Positions 18,387-26,945 of a stretch of DNA of 64,000 nucleotides are shown here, in pieces; position 1 is the stretch's first letter, and each line of letters starts with the position of its first letter. The DNA is from an uncultured Maribacter sp. GTDB lineage: Bacteria > Bacteroidota > Bacteroidia > Flavobacteriales > Flavobacteriaceae. The notes below the pieces were generated by a model. That model saw nothing but the letters and a program-made list of their open reading frames with translations. It was not told where the DNA came from and searched no databases. The position numbers were made by a program, and so were the translations under genes. The DNA is taken from contig CANMKG010000003.1 of assembly GCA_947498505.1 (NCBI GenBank), positions 124,001 to 188,000 on the forward strand. Reading direction: 5' to 3'.

Positions 18387-18953
18387 CTATTCCTGTAATA
18401 AACGCTCAATAACCTTTGGAAAATATTCGTATTCTAAATGATGTACTTTTTGAGCTATTTCTTGGTAGGTATCTTTAGGGGAAATGGTTACTTTTTGTTG
18501 TTCAATAATAGCCCCCTCATCATAATTTTCGTTCACAAAGTGAATAGTAATGCCAGTTTCAGATTCTTTATTCTCTTTTACAGCTTTATGAACGTTGTCA
18601 CCATACATACCCTTTCCTCCGTATTTTGGAAGCAAAGCAGGATGTATATTTATAATCTTGTTTGGAAAACTTTTCACATATTTTTCTGGAATTTTCCACA
18701 GAAAACCTGCCAAAACAATTAAGTCAGGATTAGCGTCTTTAATCAAATTTAATACAGTATCTGAAGTACTGTAAGCCTGTTTGTTGAAGCACAAAGAACT
18801 AATATTCAACCTATTGCATCGGTCTAAAACTTTGGCATCCCTTTTGTTAGTAAGCACCATGGCTATAGTAACGTTAGGCTTTTCTTGAAAATAGTTTACT
18901 ATGTTTTCAACATTAGAACCAGAACCAGAAGCAAATAGAACAATACGTTTCAT
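18387..18953 (-). CDS. purN: Phosphoribosylglycinamide formyltransferase
   Basis: This 188-residue PurN transfers a formyl group from 10-formyl-tetrahydrofolate to GAR, the third step of purine synthesis. Seen: GSGSNVENI at the N-terminal substrate loop, INIHPALLPKYGGKGMYG containing the catalytic Asn-His pair, and ETGITIHFVNENYDEGAII with the catalytic Asp. Length is normal. It is divergently transcribed from acpP and precedes rnhA by 2 bases, so the two are likely translated from one mRNA. Confidence 0.95.
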   Translation of the reverse strand: MKRIVLFASGSGSNVENIVNYFQEKPNVTIAMVLTNKRDAKVLDRCNRLNISSLCFNKQAYSTSDTVLNLIKDANPDLIVLAGFLWKIPEKYVKSFPNKIINIHPALLPKYGGKGMYGDNVHKAVKENKESETGITIHFVNENYDEGAIIEQQKVTISPKDTYQEIAQKVHHLEYEYFPKVIERLLQE

Positions 18954-19074
18954 GAAGAATTTTAACGTTACCGAAGTGAAATAATTTCAGAGGCTAAAAT
19001 ACTACTCTTGAATTTATATTTATTAAATTAGGGGACATTTTAACGACAAATAGTGTATTTAATCCAAAGTTTTT

Positions 19075-19082
19075 TATTTTTG
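19075..19082 (+). promoter_or_regulatory. -7-like element upstream of acpP
   Basis: TATTTTTG fits TAnnTTTG and lies 33 bases before the acpP ATG. The matching -33 region has GTG rather than TTG at the 19-base distance, so the promoter call rests mainly on the -7 box. Confidence 0.5.
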
Positions 19083-19115
19083 CCATCAATTTAAATTTTA
19101 AAAACCAATATTATT

Positions 19116-19349
19116 ATGTCAGACATTGCATCAAGAGTTAAAGCTATCATTGTTGATAAATTAGGAGTTGACGAAAACGAAGTGGTATCAGAAGCTAGCT
19201 TTACTAACGATTTAGGGGCAGATTCATTGGATACTGTTGAGTTGATTATGGAATTCGAGAAAGAATTTGATATTCAAATCCCTGATGATCAAGCTGAAAA
19301 CATTGCTACAGTTGGCCAAGCCATAAGCTATATAGAAGAAGCTAAGTAA
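19116..19349 (+). CDS. acpP: Acyl carrier protein
   Basis: This 77-residue acidic four-helix protein carries growing fatty acyl chains on 4'-phosphopantetheine attached to the Ser of [14 protein letters not shown] (about Ser40). Length and sequence are typical of type II fatty acid synthesis ACP. fabF follows after 111 bases, rnc after that, the conserved acpP-fabF-rnc order of many bacteria. A hairpin between acpP and fabF may allow a higher acpP output. Confidence 0.97.
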   Translation: MSDIASRVKAIIVDKLGVDENEVVSEASFTNDLGADSLDTVELIMEFEKEFDIQIPDDQAENIATVGQAISYIEEAK

Positions 19350-19383
19350 TTTTATGATTTCTTTTTGAAAAAGATTTAATATT

Positions 19384-19420
19384 ATCCATGCGGTAAACAT
19401 GCTGCATGGATATTTTTTTT
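19384..19420 (+). terminator. Terminator-like hairpin between acpP and fabF
   Basis: ATCCATGC and GCATGGAT form an 8-bp stem with a 12-base loop, followed by TATTTTTTTTT. It could stop most transcripts after acpP with partial read-through into fabF and rnc, giving ACP in excess. Confidence 0.7.
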
Positions 19421-19460
19421 TAAATTCACTTAGCTTACATATAAATAAAACATAAGTGCA

Positions 19461-20711
19461 ATGCAGTTAAAGCGAGTTGTAGTTACTGGATTGGGTGCTT
19501 TAACACCTATAGGTAACAATATAGAGGAGTATTGGGATGGACTGATTAATGGAAAAAGCGGTTCAGCACCTATTACATATTACGATGCAGAAAAGTTTAA
19601 GACCAAATTTGCGTGCGAACTTAAAAATTTTGACCCTGGAGTTTTTTTTGATAGAAAAGAAGCCCGTAAGCTTGATCGATTTGCCCAATATGCATTAGTT
19701 TCTTCAGATGAAGCTATTAAAGATTCTGGATTAGATTTAGATACCATAGATAAGTTTAGAGTTGGAGTTATCTGGGGTGCTGGTATTGGAGGATTGGAAA
19801 CATTTCAAAATGAAGTTTTAAATTTTGCCGCTGGTGATGGTACACCAAGATTCAACCCATTTTTTATACCAAAAATGATAGCAGATATTGCTCCGGGTAA
19901 TATTTCTATAAAACATGGTTTTATGGGGCCAAATTATACAACAGTTTCTGCTTGTGCGTCTTCTGCAAATGCATTAATTGATGCCTTGAATTATATACGT
20001 TTAGGTCATTGTGATGTTATTGTTACAGGAGGAAGCGAGGCTGCCGTTACCATAGCAGGTATGGGAGGGTTTGGTGCAATGCATGCGCTCTCTAAACGCA
20101 ACGAAAGCCCGGAAACAGCGTCTAGACCATTTGATGCAAATAGAGACGGTTTTGTATTAGGGGAAGGAGCAGGAGCATTAATTCTTGAAGAATACGAACA
20201 CGCTAAAGCAAGAGGAGCAAAAATATATGCTGAAGTTGCTGGTGGAGGAATGTCTAGTGATGCTTACCATATGACCGCTCCACACCCAGATGGAATAGGT
20301 GTTGTTCGCGTTATGGAAAACTGCCTTAGAGATGCAAATATGAGTATCGAGGAAGTTGACGCTATTAATACACATGGAACATCTACACCTTTAGGAGATG
20401 TTGCAGAGTTAAAAGCAATATCACAAGTATTTGGTGATCATGCGGAGAATATTAATATTAACTCTACAAAATCAATGACAGGGCATTTGTTAGGTGCTGC
20501 AGGCGCAATTGAGGCTATTGCTTCAATATTGTCAATGAAGCATGGAGTTGTTCCACCTACTATAAATCACACAACGATTGATGAGAATATAGACCCAAAA
20601 CTAAATTTAACACTTAACAAAGCTCAGAAAAGAGAAGTTAATGTGGCTATGAGTAATACTTTTGGTTTTGGAGGACATAACGCATGTGTTGTTTTTAAAA
20701 AAATAAGCTAA
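19461..20711 (+). CDS. fabF: Beta-ketoacyl-ACP synthase II
   Basis: This 416-residue elongating condensing enzyme of type II fatty acid synthesis joins malonyl-ACP to acyl-ACP. It is a thiolase fold with the catalytic Cys in TVSACASSANAL (about 165), His in INTHGTSTPLGD and His in KSMTGHLLGAAGA. The C-terminal NTFGFGGHN loop is also present. Length matches FabF rather than FabH. It is followed after 7 bases by rnc. Confidence 0.97.
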   Translation: MQLKRVVVTGLGALTPIGNNIEEYWDGLINGKSGSAPITYYDAEKFKTKFACELKNFDPGVFFDRKEARKLDRFAQYALVSSDEAIKDSGLDLDTIDKFRVGVIWGAGIGGLETFQNEVLNFAAGDGTPRFNPFFIPKMIADIAPGNISIKHGFMGPNYTTVSACASSANALIDALNYIRLGHCDVIVTGGSEAAVTIAGMGGFGAMHALSKRNESPETASRPFDANRDGFVLGEGAGALILEEYEHAKARGAKIYAEVAGGGMSSDAYHMTAPHPDGIGVVRVMENCLRDANMSIEEVDAINTHGTSTPLGDVAELKAISQVFGDHAENININSTKSMTGHLLGAAGAIEAIASILSMKHGVVPPTINHTTIDENIDPKLNLTLNKAQKREVNVAMSNTFGFGGHNACVVFKKIS

Positions 20712-20718
20712 GCCAATA

Positions 20719-21456
20719 ATGAAGTTTCCCATAAAAATATTTAATTCCTATTCTAAAGTGGATAGGAATTTTTTTTTGGGACTAAATAATATTTTAGGGT
20801 TTAAACCAAAAGATATAAATGTTTACAAAAGAGCTTTTCTACATAGGTCAGTAAACAAAAAGGATAGTAACGGACACCCAATGAATTATGAACGCCTTGA
20901 GTTTCTTGGAGATTCAATGTTAGGCACTATAATTTCAAAGTATTTATATCAAGAAGTTCCCGATGGTGATGAAGGTTACCTAACCAAAATGCGTTCTAAA
21001 ATTGTTAGTAGAGAGCATTTAAATGAACTTGGGAAAGATTTAAACCTTATTCAATATGTAGAAAGCAGAATACCAAAGTCTCATTTTGGAGACAACATTC
21101 ATGGTAATGTTTTTGAAGCTTTAGTTGGAGCAATTTACTTGGATAGAGGTTATGTGTTTTGTGAAAAATTCATTAGTAAGCAAGTAATAGAGCCATACGT
21201 TGATATTGAACAATTAGAAGGCAAAGTTATCAGTTATAAGAGTTTGGTAATTGAGTGGTGTCAAAAACAAAAAAAGACTTTTCATTTTAACGTTTACGAT
21301 GACACAGGTAATGATAGTTTAAAACATTTTGCGGTAAAATTATCAATCAATGGTGAGATTATGGCAAAAGCACGTGCTACTTCAAAGAAAAAAGCAGAAG
21401 AACGCGCCTCCAAAAGAGCTTTTTTTGCTATGCAAGACAAAATGCAAAAGAGTTAG
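20719..21456 (+). CDS. rnc: Ribonuclease III
   Basis: This 245-residue double-strand-specific endonuclease processes rRNA and structured mRNAs. The catalytic RNase III domain has the signature NYERLEFLGDSMLG (about residues 53-66) and the second acidic site VFEALVGAIYLDRG. The C-terminal dsRNA-binding domain (about 170-240) shows KAEERASKRAFF. Length is normal with a slightly long basic N-terminus. It is the third gene of the acpP-fabF-rnc set. Confidence 0.95.
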   Translation: MKFPIKIFNSYSKVDRNFFLGLNNILGFKPKDINVYKRAFLHRSVNKKDSNGHPMNYERLEFLGDSMLGTIISKYLYQEVPDGDEGYLTKMRSKIVSREHLNELGKDLNLIQYVESRIPKSHFGDNIHGNVFEALVGAIYLDRGYVFCEKFISKQVIEPYVDIEQLEGKVISYKSLVIEWCQKQKKTFHFNVYDDTGNDSLKHFAVKLSINGEIMAKARATSKKKAEERASKRAFFAMQDKMQKS

Positions 21457-21568
21457 TTTTAATAATTCACAAACTATAACGATTTCGTAACTTTTATCTT
21501 AACCGAAACCTTAAAACTAACTAGGCGGTATTAGGTAATAGTACTATATTTACCGTTTGGTACGCATT

Positions 21569-22036
21569 ATGGCAGCAGTACACAGAATTAGTGAGGATTT
21601 TTATGAAGACTCCTATACTTTAATAGCTTTACATAGCAGTTTAGAAGATTATGCCATAGTATATGCTTTGAATCTGTACTTCAAGTCAAAGTTTGTTAGA
21701 CTACGTAAAGATTTAAGTATTGCTGAGTATATGATTTTTCCTGTTTTCGAATGGAAAGACAAATTAAATGATAGGTACTGGACATTGGTGTCTAATAGAA
21801 GCCTTGAAAAAGAACAAATAAGTAGAACTGGTTTGTTTAAAGAAGAGGCCACATTTATTACTAATTATTTGTTGCCAGAATATAAAGACGTTGATTATTT
21901 TATAAAGATAGAACATGATGAAGATGAAACTTTTGCAGACGAAATAATTAAATCTCTTCTTAAAGTTGAAAAAATTAGAACAGCGTATGCTATTGAAACC
22001 AATAAATTAAAATCTAAGAACAATTTAATATATTAA
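21569..22036 (+). CDS. IPExxxVDY-family protein
   Basis: This is a 155-residue protein of a Bacteroidota-restricted family named for a motif seen here as LPEYKDVDYF (near residue 108). The ATG at 21569 is preferred over the TTG at 21557 because homologues begin close to the conserved region (ISEDFYEDSYTLIALHSSLEDYAI as spaced here). No catalytic residues are visible and the function is unknown. It ends 4 bases before pyk, an arrangement that suggests co-translation with it. Confidence 0.85.
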   Translation: MAAVHRISEDFYEDSYTLIALHSSLEDYAIVYALNLYFKSKFVRLRKDLSIAEYMIFPVFEWKDKLNDRYWTLVSNRSLEKEQISRTGLFKEEATFITNYLLPEYKDVDYFIKIEHDEDETFADEIIKSLLKVEKIRTAYAIETNKLKSKNNLIY

Positions 22037-22040
22037 AAGA

Positions 22041-23483
22041 ATGCCAAGTAAGAAAAAAACCAAAATAGTAGCAACTTTAGGACCAGCTACTAGTAGTAAA
22101 GACGTACTTAGAAAAATGATATTGGCAGGCGTAAATGTCTTTAGAATTAATTTTTCCCATGCGGACTATGATGATGTTACCGAGCGTGTAAAATTAATTC
22201 GCGAGTTAAATGATGAGTTGGAAACCAACGTAGCAATACTTGGAGATTTACAAGGGCCAAAGCTTAGAGTGGGAGTTATGGCAGGTGAAGTTGTTGTTGC
22301 TCCTGATGATGAAATTACTTTTGTTACGGGTAAACCTTTTGAAGGAAACTCGGAACGTGTTTATATGAACTACGATAATTTTCCGAAAGATGTTAAAGCT
22401 GGAGAGCGTATTTTGTTAGATGATGGAAAATTAATGTTTGAAGTTGTTTCTACAAATAAGGAAAATGAAGTAAAAGCTAAAGTAATACAAGGTGGACCTT
22501 TAAAATCTAAGAAAGGAGTTAATCTTCCAAATACTAACATTTCATTACCAGCATTAACTGAAAAAGACGTTAAAGATGCGCTTTTTGCAATTTCGGTAGA
22601 AGTAGACTGGATAGCACTTTCGTTTGTTAGATTTAGCCAAGATTTAATTGATTTACAAAACTTAATAAAGGAAAACTCTGAAAACAAAATTCCGATTGTA
22701 GCTAAAATTGAAAAACCGGAAGCGGTAGAAAATATTGATAAAATAGTTTCTTATTGTGATGGTTTAATGGTTGCTCGTGGAGATTTAGGAGTTGAGGTTC
22801 CGGCACATGAAGTTCCGTTAATACAAAAGCAGTTAGTGTTACGTGCTAAAAAAGCAAGAATCCCAGTAATTATAGCTACCCAAATGATGGAAACTATGAT
22901 TACAAGTTTAACTCCAACAAGAGCTGAAGTTAATGATGTTGCAAACTCTGTAATGGATGGGGCTGATGCTGTAATGCTTTCAGGGGAAACATCGGTTGGT
23001 AATTATCCTGTTCAAGTAATTGAAAAAATGTCTAGCATTTTACAAAGTGTGGAGGCGTCAGAACTTATTAAGGTTCCACAAGAACCACCGCATATTCGTA
23101 CGAAAAGGTATATCACAAAATCGGTTTGTTATCATGCGGCTACTATGGCTAATGAAATTAAAGCAAAGGCAATTTCTACGTTGACCAATAGTGGATACAC
23201 CGCTTTTCAAATATCAGCTTGGAGACCTAGTGCGCATATTTTGGTGTTTTCATCTAATCGAAGAATACTAACACAACTTAGCTTACTATGGGGTGTTAAA
23301 GCATTTTACTATGACAAGTTTGTTACCACGGATGAAACTATTGAAGATGTAAACAAAATAGCTTGTAAAAAGGGATTTTTAGAAGAAGGTGATATGCTAA
23401 TTAGCTTAGCAGCAATGCCAATTAAAGATAAAGGAATGGTAAATACGTTAAGAGTTACAGAGATAGATTCATGTAATTTTTAA
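22041..23483 (+). CDS. pyk: Pyruvate kinase
   Basis: This 480-residue glycolytic enzyme makes pyruvate and ATP from phosphoenolpyruvate. N-terminal KIVATLGPATS and NFSHADY, the GDLQGPKLRVG region, VAKIEKP with the catalytic Lys, and MVARGDLGVEVP form the active site. MDGADAVMLSGETSVG binds substrate, and the C-terminal ~120 residues form the allosteric domain. Length is normal. It follows the IPExxxVDY gene with 4 bases between. Confidence 0.97.
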   Translation: MPSKKKTKIVATLGPATSSKDVLRKMILAGVNVFRINFSHADYDDVTERVKLIRELNDELETNVAILGDLQGPKLRVGVMAGEVVVAPDDEITFVTGKPFEGNSERVYMNYDNFPKDVKAGERILLDDGKLMFEVVSTNKENEVKAKVIQGGPLKSKKGVNLPNTNISLPALTEKDVKDALFAISVEVDWIALSFVRFSQDLIDLQNLIKENSENKIPIVAKIEKPEAVENIDKIVSYCDGLMVARGDLGVEVPAHEVPLIQKQLVLRAKKARIPVIIATQMMETMITSLTPTRAEVNDVANSVMDGADAVMLSGETSVGNYPVQVIEKMSSILQSVEASELIKVPQEPPHIRTKRYITKSVCYHAATMANEIKAKAISTLTNSGYTAFQISAWRPSAHILVFSSNRRILTQLSLLWGVKAFYYDKFVTTDETIEDVNKIACKKGFLEEGDMLISLAAMPIKDKGMVNTLRVTEIDSCNF

Positions 23484-23502
23484 TAGATTATAATGTAATT
23501 TT

Positions 23503-23536
23503 AAAACCTGTTCACACGTAAGTGAACGGGTTTTTT
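23503..23536 (+). terminator. Terminator of pyk
   Basis: AACCTGTTCAC and GTGAACGGGTT pair with one G-U and are followed by a run of six T. Confidence 0.85.
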
Positions 23537-23607
23537 GTTTTTCATAATCTCGTAAGGAATCATTTTAGTAAGGGACTAATTCGAATATCTAATGATTTGT
23601 TCTTACT

Positions 23608-24456
23608 ATGAAATTTGAATTTTATAACCCTCAATTAGGCGCTATTTTTGGTCTTACTGATGATATTAAAAAAGATGCTCAAAACTTTTCCATAACAGCA
23701 GGAGCAATTAATTTTTTATGGAACAGGAATGATGAGGATATAGAAATCCAGGTTGATGATGTCGCAATAGTATTAAAACCTAACCAATTAATTACACTAA
23801 CCTACTTGCAGCATGTGTCCTATAAAAATACTCATCTGCCATTAACATCATTTTTATTTAACAGAGAGTTTTATTGTATTTCTGACCATGACAGCGAAGT
23901 TTCGTGTAATGGGATATTATTTTTTGGAACACAAGATTTACCTATAATTACAATACCGCCAAGTCAAGAGCGAAAGTTTAACACCCTTTATGAAGTTTTT
24001 GAGGATGAGTTTTCCACTCCAGATAAAATACAGGGAGATATGCTTCAAATGCTATTAAAACGGTTAATAATAATAGCTACTCGTCTAGCTAAAGAACAGT
24101 TAATAGTTAAAAAATTAGATAACGAACAAATTGATGTGGTTCGTAAGTTTAATGTTTTGGTGGATACACATTATAAAACTAAAAGAAAGGTAAGTGAGTA
24201 TGCCGATTTACTTTTTAAAAGCCCCAAAACACTTTCAAATCTATTTTCGATTTATAATCAAAAAACTCCTCAACAAATAATTTTGGAACGTGTTGCTTTA
24301 GAGGCAAAACGGTTAATTAACTTCACTGATAAACAAAATCAAGAAATTGCTTACGAATTGGGTTTCAATGACCCAGCCCATTTTAGTCGTTTTTTTAAAA
24401 AAATGACCAACTTCTCTCCCTCTCAATACCGAGAAATGAATCAAATTCTCCAGTAA
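23608..24456 (+). CDS. AraC-family transcriptional regulator
   Basis: In this 282-residue protein, residues 1-170 form a cupin-like sensing region without an obvious ligand motif. The C-terminal ~95 residues are the double helix-turn-helix: KVSEYADLLFKSPKTLSNLF, then IAYELGFNDPAHFSRFFKKM with the family-typical F..FF..K ending and SPSQYR. It is likely the regulator of the AhpD and cupredoxin genes just downstream on the same strand, which is inferred from position only. Confidence 0.9.
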   Translation: MKFEFYNPQLGAIFGLTDDIKKDAQNFSITAGAINFLWNRNDEDIEIQVDDVAIVLKPNQLITLTYLQHVSYKNTHLPLTSFLFNREFYCISDHDSEVSCNGILFFGTQDLPIITIPPSQERKFNTLYEVFEDEFSTPDKIQGDMLQMLLKRLIIIATRLAKEQLIVKKLDNEQIDVVRKFNVLVDTHYKTKRKVSEYADLLFKSPKTLSNLFSIYNQKTPQQIILERVALEAKRLINFTDKQNQEIAYELGFNDPAHFSRFFKKMTNFSPSQYREMNQILQ

Positions 24457-24546
24457 AGGAAATTTATACAAGCAGTCGGGAAATACGTAATAACAAGAAG
24501 GCCTCTTGGCGTCGCATCTTTGCAGTGTAATTAAAAACAGTGCAAG

Positions 24547-24702
24547 ATGAAGAAAAGAAATACATCCATCTTTAATCTCATTGAGATTTTTGGAAAAGTC
24601 AAAAGAGCCAAGGTCAATACAATAAACATAGAAAAACATTGCGAGACAAAACATCATCACGATTTCTATTGTGATGCGGAGAAACCTTTTATATCAATTT
24701 AA
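24547..24702 (+). CDS. Possible small Cys/His-rich peptide, 51 residues
   Basis: The frame starts MKKRNTSIFNLIEIFGKVKR and ends HCETKHHHDFYCDAEKP plus a few residues. The basic N-terminal half and the cluster of two Cys and four His in the C-terminal half look like a metal-binding peptide. The frame fills the otherwise empty gap between the AraC regulator and the AhpD-like gene, and a CATCTTTG -7-like box is 25 bases before its ATG. There is no clear ribosome binding site, but these are weak in this phylum. No family was recognised. It could be a leader or chance frame. Confidence 0.45.
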   Translation: MKKRNTSIFNLIEIFGKVKRAKVNTINIEKHCETKHHHDFYCDAEKPFISI

Positions 24703-24755
24703 ATTAATAACAATATGTAGCTCTGTCAACTACATAACAAATACAAAAGAAAATC

Positions 24756-25304
24756 ATGAGTAATTTTAATGTTCCTAAAAGAGAAGAAGTAAGTACAGCC
24801 AATCAGGCAATTTTTGATAACCTTGAAAAAGCTGTAGGTTTTGTACCTAACCTTTATGCTACATATGCGCATTCTGAAAATGCATTGGCAAACTACTTAG
24901 CATTATCAAATGCAAAAACATCATTAACTGCTAAGGAAAAAGAGGTGGTGAATTTGGCTGTTAGTCAAGTTAACAATTGTGTATACTGTTTGTCAGCACA
25001 CACTGCAATTGGTAAAATGAACGGATTTAACGATGACCAAATTTTGGAATTACGTTCAGGTAAGGCATCATTCGATACTAAGTTAAGTGCTTTAGCAGGG
25101 TTGGCTAAAAATTTAACCGAAAATCGTGGTGCAGCTAGTGATGCCGTAGTTGAAAACTTTTTTAACACAGGATGGACTAAAGAAAACTTGGTAGATACAA
25201 TTGTATTAGTAGGTGATAAAACCATTTCAAATTACCTACATAAAACAACAAATGTACCTGTTGATTTTCCTGTTGCTCAACCATTGGAGAGTTTAGAAGT
25301 ATAA
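24756..25304 (+). CDS. Carboxymuconolactone decarboxylase-family (AhpD-like) protein
   Basis: This 182-residue all-helical protein has the AhpD catalytic signature E-x11-CxxCxxxH, seen as Glu in KEKEVV followed by CVYCLSAH around residues 70-80. Proteins with this signature are alkylhydroperoxidase-like peroxidases or reductases using the CxxC dithiol. It lies between the small Cys/His frame and a cupredoxin-like gene, 37 bases before the latter, and likely shares a transcript ending at the hairpin near 25742. A stress-response role is inferred. Confidence 0.9.
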   Translation: MSNFNVPKREEVSTANQAIFDNLEKAVGFVPNLYATYAHSENALANYLALSNAKTSLTAKEKEVVNLAVSQVNNCVYCLSAHTAIGKMNGFNDDQILELRSGKASFDTKLSALAGLAKNLTENRGAASDAVVENFFNTGWTKENLVDTIVLVGDKTISNYLHKTTNVPVDFPVAQPLESLEV

Positions 25305-25341
25305 TCAAAAAACAATTAATATAAATTTTAAAATTAGAAAA

Positions 25342-25719
25342 ATGAAAAAAGTAATCGCAGTATTAGTATTAATGGTAGGTGTAGTATTTTCTGCAAGTGC
25401 CCAAGATAAAATGACCAAAACTATTGCCTTAGAACAAACCTCTGGTGAGTTTACACAAAAACAAATTACAGTTTCGGAAGGAACTTATGTTTTTGAAATT
25501 GCTAACAATGCCGTTGGTCATGATGTAGGTTTTGTTTTAGTGAAAAAAGGAAAAGACATTAGCAAGCCCGAAAATCATATTCAAACTGCATATGTGACTG
25601 AAGTTGTGGCAACTGGTAAAAAACAAAAATCTAAACCAACAACGTTGGAAAAAGGAGAGTATGTTTATTTCTGCCCAATGAACCCAACAAGTACAGATAA
25701 TACCTTAACAGTAAAGTAA
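25342..25719 (+). CDS. Exported cupredoxin-like protein
   Basis: This 125-residue protein has a signal peptide of about 20 residues (ending SASAQ), so it is periplasmic. The mature part is a small beta-sandwich with the plastocyanin-like pattern: NNAVGHDVGFVL supplies one His, and YVYFCPMNPTSTDNTLTV the Cys-containing C-terminal loop. In classic blue copper proteins this loop also carries a His and often a Met ligand after the Cys. Here the His is absent, so a type 1 copper site is uncertain. It is last in the presumed AraC-controlled group. Confidence 0.8.
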   Translation: MKKVIAVLVLMVGVVFSASAQDKMTKTIALEQTSGEFTQKQITVSEGTYVFEIANNAVGHDVGFVLVKKGKDISKPENHIQTAYVTEVVATGKKQKSKPTTLEKGEYVYFCPMNPTSTDNTLTVK

Positions 25720-25741
25720 ATAAGTGAGTGTTTTTTGGTTG

Positions 25742-25776
25742 AAAGCTCCGATGATAGAATTTATCATCGGGGCTTT
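25742..25776 (+). terminator. Terminator after the cupredoxin-like gene
   Basis: AAAGCTCCGATGATA and TATCATCGGGGCTTT form a long stem with one G-U pair, followed by T. The A run at the 5' side could also serve the convergent DUF1080 gene. Confidence 0.85.
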
Positions 25777-25793
25777 TTTTAAGATTTATTACC

Positions 25794-26699
25794 CTAGTTA
25801 AAAAGAGCCTTGTGCTTTTCACTTAAAGCATCTATTTTTCTTATTTTAATGTCTTTAAAAAAGACTTCAGCAGCTTCACTTTGCAGTTGTATTTTCCCCT
25901 TAGTTAGCGGAACACTTTTGCCATCTTCTTCTATATATCTAGAGTTTTTTAAAATCATTACAACTTCACCATTTACAACATGTATACTTTTGCCATCAAA
26001 ACAATAAAGGTCAAGAGTATTCCACTCATCATTCGGCTTTTCATAATTACCGCTTCTCAAGCAATAATTTCTATAAGGACTACCCATACCAATAGGTAAA
26101 AAATCCTGTGATTCATGTGCTAAAGGGTCTAAAACAGATTCGGGTTTATATGCTCTAATATCAATAGCGGAGTTAGCTTGACTCCAAAAATCTCCAGTAT
26201 GCCCTTCCATAATTTGAAATTCTTGAGATAGCATCCACGATCTCCAATATTCAACTCCCATAGGACCAACGGAATGATATAGTATACCTGAATCCATTAG
26301 TAAATCTTTTCTGTAAGCCCATTTTTTATCCCCCCATTTATATTTTAATTGAAAGTGATAGTTTTCATATTCACCTTTAGTAATTAAACATCCGTAATAT
26401 TCACCTGTATTTCTAATTACAACATCATCACCCTCATTAAATGTGGTGAAAACATCATAGCCAGGTTTGTTTAATCCAATAGGTTCAATGAGTTCTCCTT
26501 TTTCATTTTTTGGTTGAGAACCGTCGTATCCTGGTTGGTGCTGGTAACTTAAAAACGTATCCCATTTTGTGAGGTCTGCATCAATCAATTCATCCCAATT
26601 ATGATTTTTGTAGTCGTCTTGATCTTGAGTAGTTTTTACAGAAGAACAAGAAATTGCTAAAAGAATAATGAAGGAGAATCCTACTTTGTATAAGTTCAT
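25794..26699 (-). CDS. DUF1080 (3-keto-disaccharide hydrolase-type) lipoprotein
   Basis: This 301-residue lipoprotein has a signal peptide with lipobox LLAISC (Cys18). The mature part is a concanavalin-like beta-sandwich of the DUF1080/3-keto-disaccharide hydrolase family. It has GCLITKGEYENYHFQLKYKW, DSGILYHSVGPMG and a C-terminal GKIQLQSEAAEVFFKDIKIRK, the usual family ending. Family members cleave oxidised disaccharides or bind glycans at the cell surface. No other sugar gene adjoins it. Confidence 0.85.
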   Translation of the reverse strand: MNLYKVGFSFIILLAISCSSVKTTQDQDDYKNHNWDELIDADLTKWDTFLSYQHQPGYDGSQPKNEKGELIEPIGLNKPGYDVFTTFNEGDDVVIRNTGEYYGCLITKGEYENYHFQLKYKWGDKKWAYRKDLLMDSGILYHSVGPMGVEYWRSWMLSQEFQIMEGHTGDFWSQANSAIDIRAYKPESVLDPLAHESQDFLPIGMGSPYRNYCLRSGNYEKPNDEWNTLDLYCFDGKSIHVVNGEVVMILKNSRYIEEDGKSVPLTKGKIQLQSEAAEVFFKDIKIRKIDALSEKHKALFN

Positions 26700-26945
26700 G
26701 TTGTTTAGTTGGTTTTAATTAATTACAGATTATAATTTAGTGTTTTTCATCTATTAAGATGATAATCTTCCTAGTGATTTACAGTAGTAATATTATAAAT
26801 ATAGCGTTATTTTTTTATCAGTTTGCTAATGATTTAGCCATAATTTTAATAAAAATAACTGATTTTCATATATTTAAGTTAGTTAATTAGGTGTGTTGTA
26901 TAGTTTTTATCCAGTTTGCATATGTGAGTAACCAGAGAAGAGTTT

